Source: Anolis sagrei
Taxonomy: Eukaryota; Chordata; Lepidosauria; Squamata; Anolidae
Assembly: GCF_037176765.1 (NCBI RefSeq)
Contig: NC_090021.1
Location: forward strand, 146,439,074-146,503,073
DNA: 64,000 bases
Direction: 5' to 3'
The position numbers were made by a program, and so were the translations under genes. Shown here one piece after another: positions 63,393 through 64,000 of the stretch. Numbering within the stretch: position 1 is the stretch's first letter; every line of letters begins with the position of its first letter. The notes below the pieces were generated by a model. The model ran no database searches, was not told the origin of the DNA, and saw only the letters and a program-made list of their open reading frames with translations.

Positions 63393-63719
63393 CCTTTAGT
63401 CTATTTCCTCTGATGCATGGTACGCCTTTAAAAAGTTAAAACTGGGATTAGACTCTATGGAAGTTTAAGATTGAATTTCTTTCTTTCATTCTCAAATTTG
63501 CTACAATATCCAAATTTTAGAAGTTTTGTGATTGTTGTGAGGTACTGAATGCCCAAACTTTTCTGTTTGTTCCGTTGTTCTCTGGTTGATGATAAGCATA
63601 AACATTGCCCTAGTTTGGAAAACGAGAATTTAGTGTCAAAGTCCAAAGCAGTACAAAAATGTTAAGAGGGGACTCTCATATTTGGTTGCTTGCTTTAAAA
63701 AAAAGAAGGTAAAAGTGCC

Positions 63720-63747
63720 TGAACTTTGCTTTAATTTAATGATTAAC
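63720..63747 (+). promoter_or_regulatory. HAO1: HNF4-like and HNF1-like motif pair upstream of HAO1
   Basis: TGAACTTTG (63720-63728; reverse CAAAGTTCA, an HNF4 half-site form) is followed by TTTAATGATTAAC (63735-63747), which agrees with the HNF1 palindrome GTTAATNATTAAC at all but the first base. The pair ends 71 bp before the HAO1 start codon. HAO1 is a liver gene, which suits both factors; binding is inferred. Confidence 0.6.
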
Positions 63748-63818
63748 AATCAGTAAATGAGCCAGTCAGGACAATCCAAGAAGTGAAAGAAAGCAATATA
63801 ACTTGCTTTCTTATAAAT

Positions 63819-63955
63819 ATGCCGGAAAAACCAATTTGCATTGCTGACTTTGAACGGTATGCCAAGACATTTCTTCGCAAATCTGTGTATGATTATTACA
63901 AGTCCGGGGCTGATGAACAGCAAACATTGGCTGAAAATGTAGCTGCCTTTTCAAG
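63819..63955 (+). CDS. HAO1: Hydroxyacid oxidase 1 (glycolate oxidase), coding exon 1 (partial gene)
   Basis: HAO1 is the FMN-dependent peroxisomal enzyme that oxidises glycolate to glyoxylate, making hydrogen peroxide, chiefly in liver. The exon encodes 45 full codons plus two bases: [20 protein letters not shown], then [20 protein letters not shown] and VAAFS(R). It lines up without gaps with the human N-terminus (ICINDYEQHAK.., KSIYDYYRSGA.., AAFSR), including Tyr26, a substrate-contacting residue in this family. The start is the first ATG in frame; upstream codons are open but have none. The exon ends in phase 2 (AG|G) at donor GTATTT, the usual place for this gene. Remaining exons, including the catalytic histidine, are beyond the right edge. 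Confidence 0.94.
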
Positions 63956-64000
63956 GTATTTAATTGTTTAAATATTGTAAATGTAATAAATGTTGCTAAT
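63956..64000 (+). other. HAO1: HAO1 intron 1, start
   Basis: Donor GTATTT and the first bases of the intron to the window edge. The open frame that runs on to 63971 is read-through into the intron. Confidence 0.8.

Overview
The window is vertebrate nuclear DNA, almost certainly from a squamate reptile (lizard or snake, possibly an iguanian). Three sequence signs point there: many tRNA-headed SINEs with the 3' end of the Sauria/Bov-B type (ending in a GTCGCTCCTGACAC-like tail), a Bov-B LINE fragment, and a SPIN-like hAT transposon, on a background of L2-like and CR1 LINEs, Penelope-like elements and very many short palindromic MITEs. Species cannot be read from the sequence alone.

Only three host genes are present, and all three are partly or wholly coding. 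(1) PLCB1: coding exon 1 on the minus strand (15467-15565) in a CpG-rich promoter; the rest of the gene lies off the left edge, so positions 1 to about 15466 are PLCB1 intron 1. (2) TMX4: complete on the plus strand, eight coding exons from 41104 to 58119, 333 codons, all joined by GT-AG introns in consistent phases. (3) HAO1: coding exon 1 on the plus strand (63819-63955), running off the right edge. The order and orientation PLCB1(-) / TMX4(+) / HAO1(+) is the same linkage seen on human 20p12 (there HAO1-TMX4 / PLCB1), which supports all three names independently of sequence similarity.

Layout: 1-15.4 kb PLCB1 intron 1 (L2-like, CR1, Bov-B and SINE remnants, a SPIN-like hAT, then a dense MITE field at 12.0-15.1 kb that ends in an 80-bp tandem array); 15.4-16.2 kb PLCB1 exon 1 and promoter; 16.2-41.0 kb intergenic, head-to-head between PLCB1 and TMX4 (purine tract, nested LINE/Penelope/CR1 insertions, two copies of a LINE 3' half, an L2-like LINE with a long open RT frame, hAT copies, a CR1 with a solo LTR in it, and a tandem cluster of R4/Dong-like LINE tails ending close to the TMX4 promoter); 41.0-58.1 kb TMX4; 58.1-63.7 kb TMX4 3' flank and HAO1 upstream region; 63.7-64.0 kb HAO1 promoter and exon 1.

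The three genes are not a functional operon-like unit: PLCB1 makes the Gq-coupled phospholipase C beta 1, TMX4 an ER membrane thioredoxin-like oxidoreductase, HAO1 the peroxisomal glycolate oxidase of liver. The most noteworthy non-genic structures are the amplified MITE-arm array beside PLCB1 exon 1, the hammerhead-like core repeated in the Penelope-like elements, the R4-like LINE tail cluster with a long hairpin upstream of TMX4, an unclassified repeat family with four copies, and a compact HNF4 plus HNF1 motif pair just upstream of HAO1. Most short open frames in the window are repeat-derived or chance.
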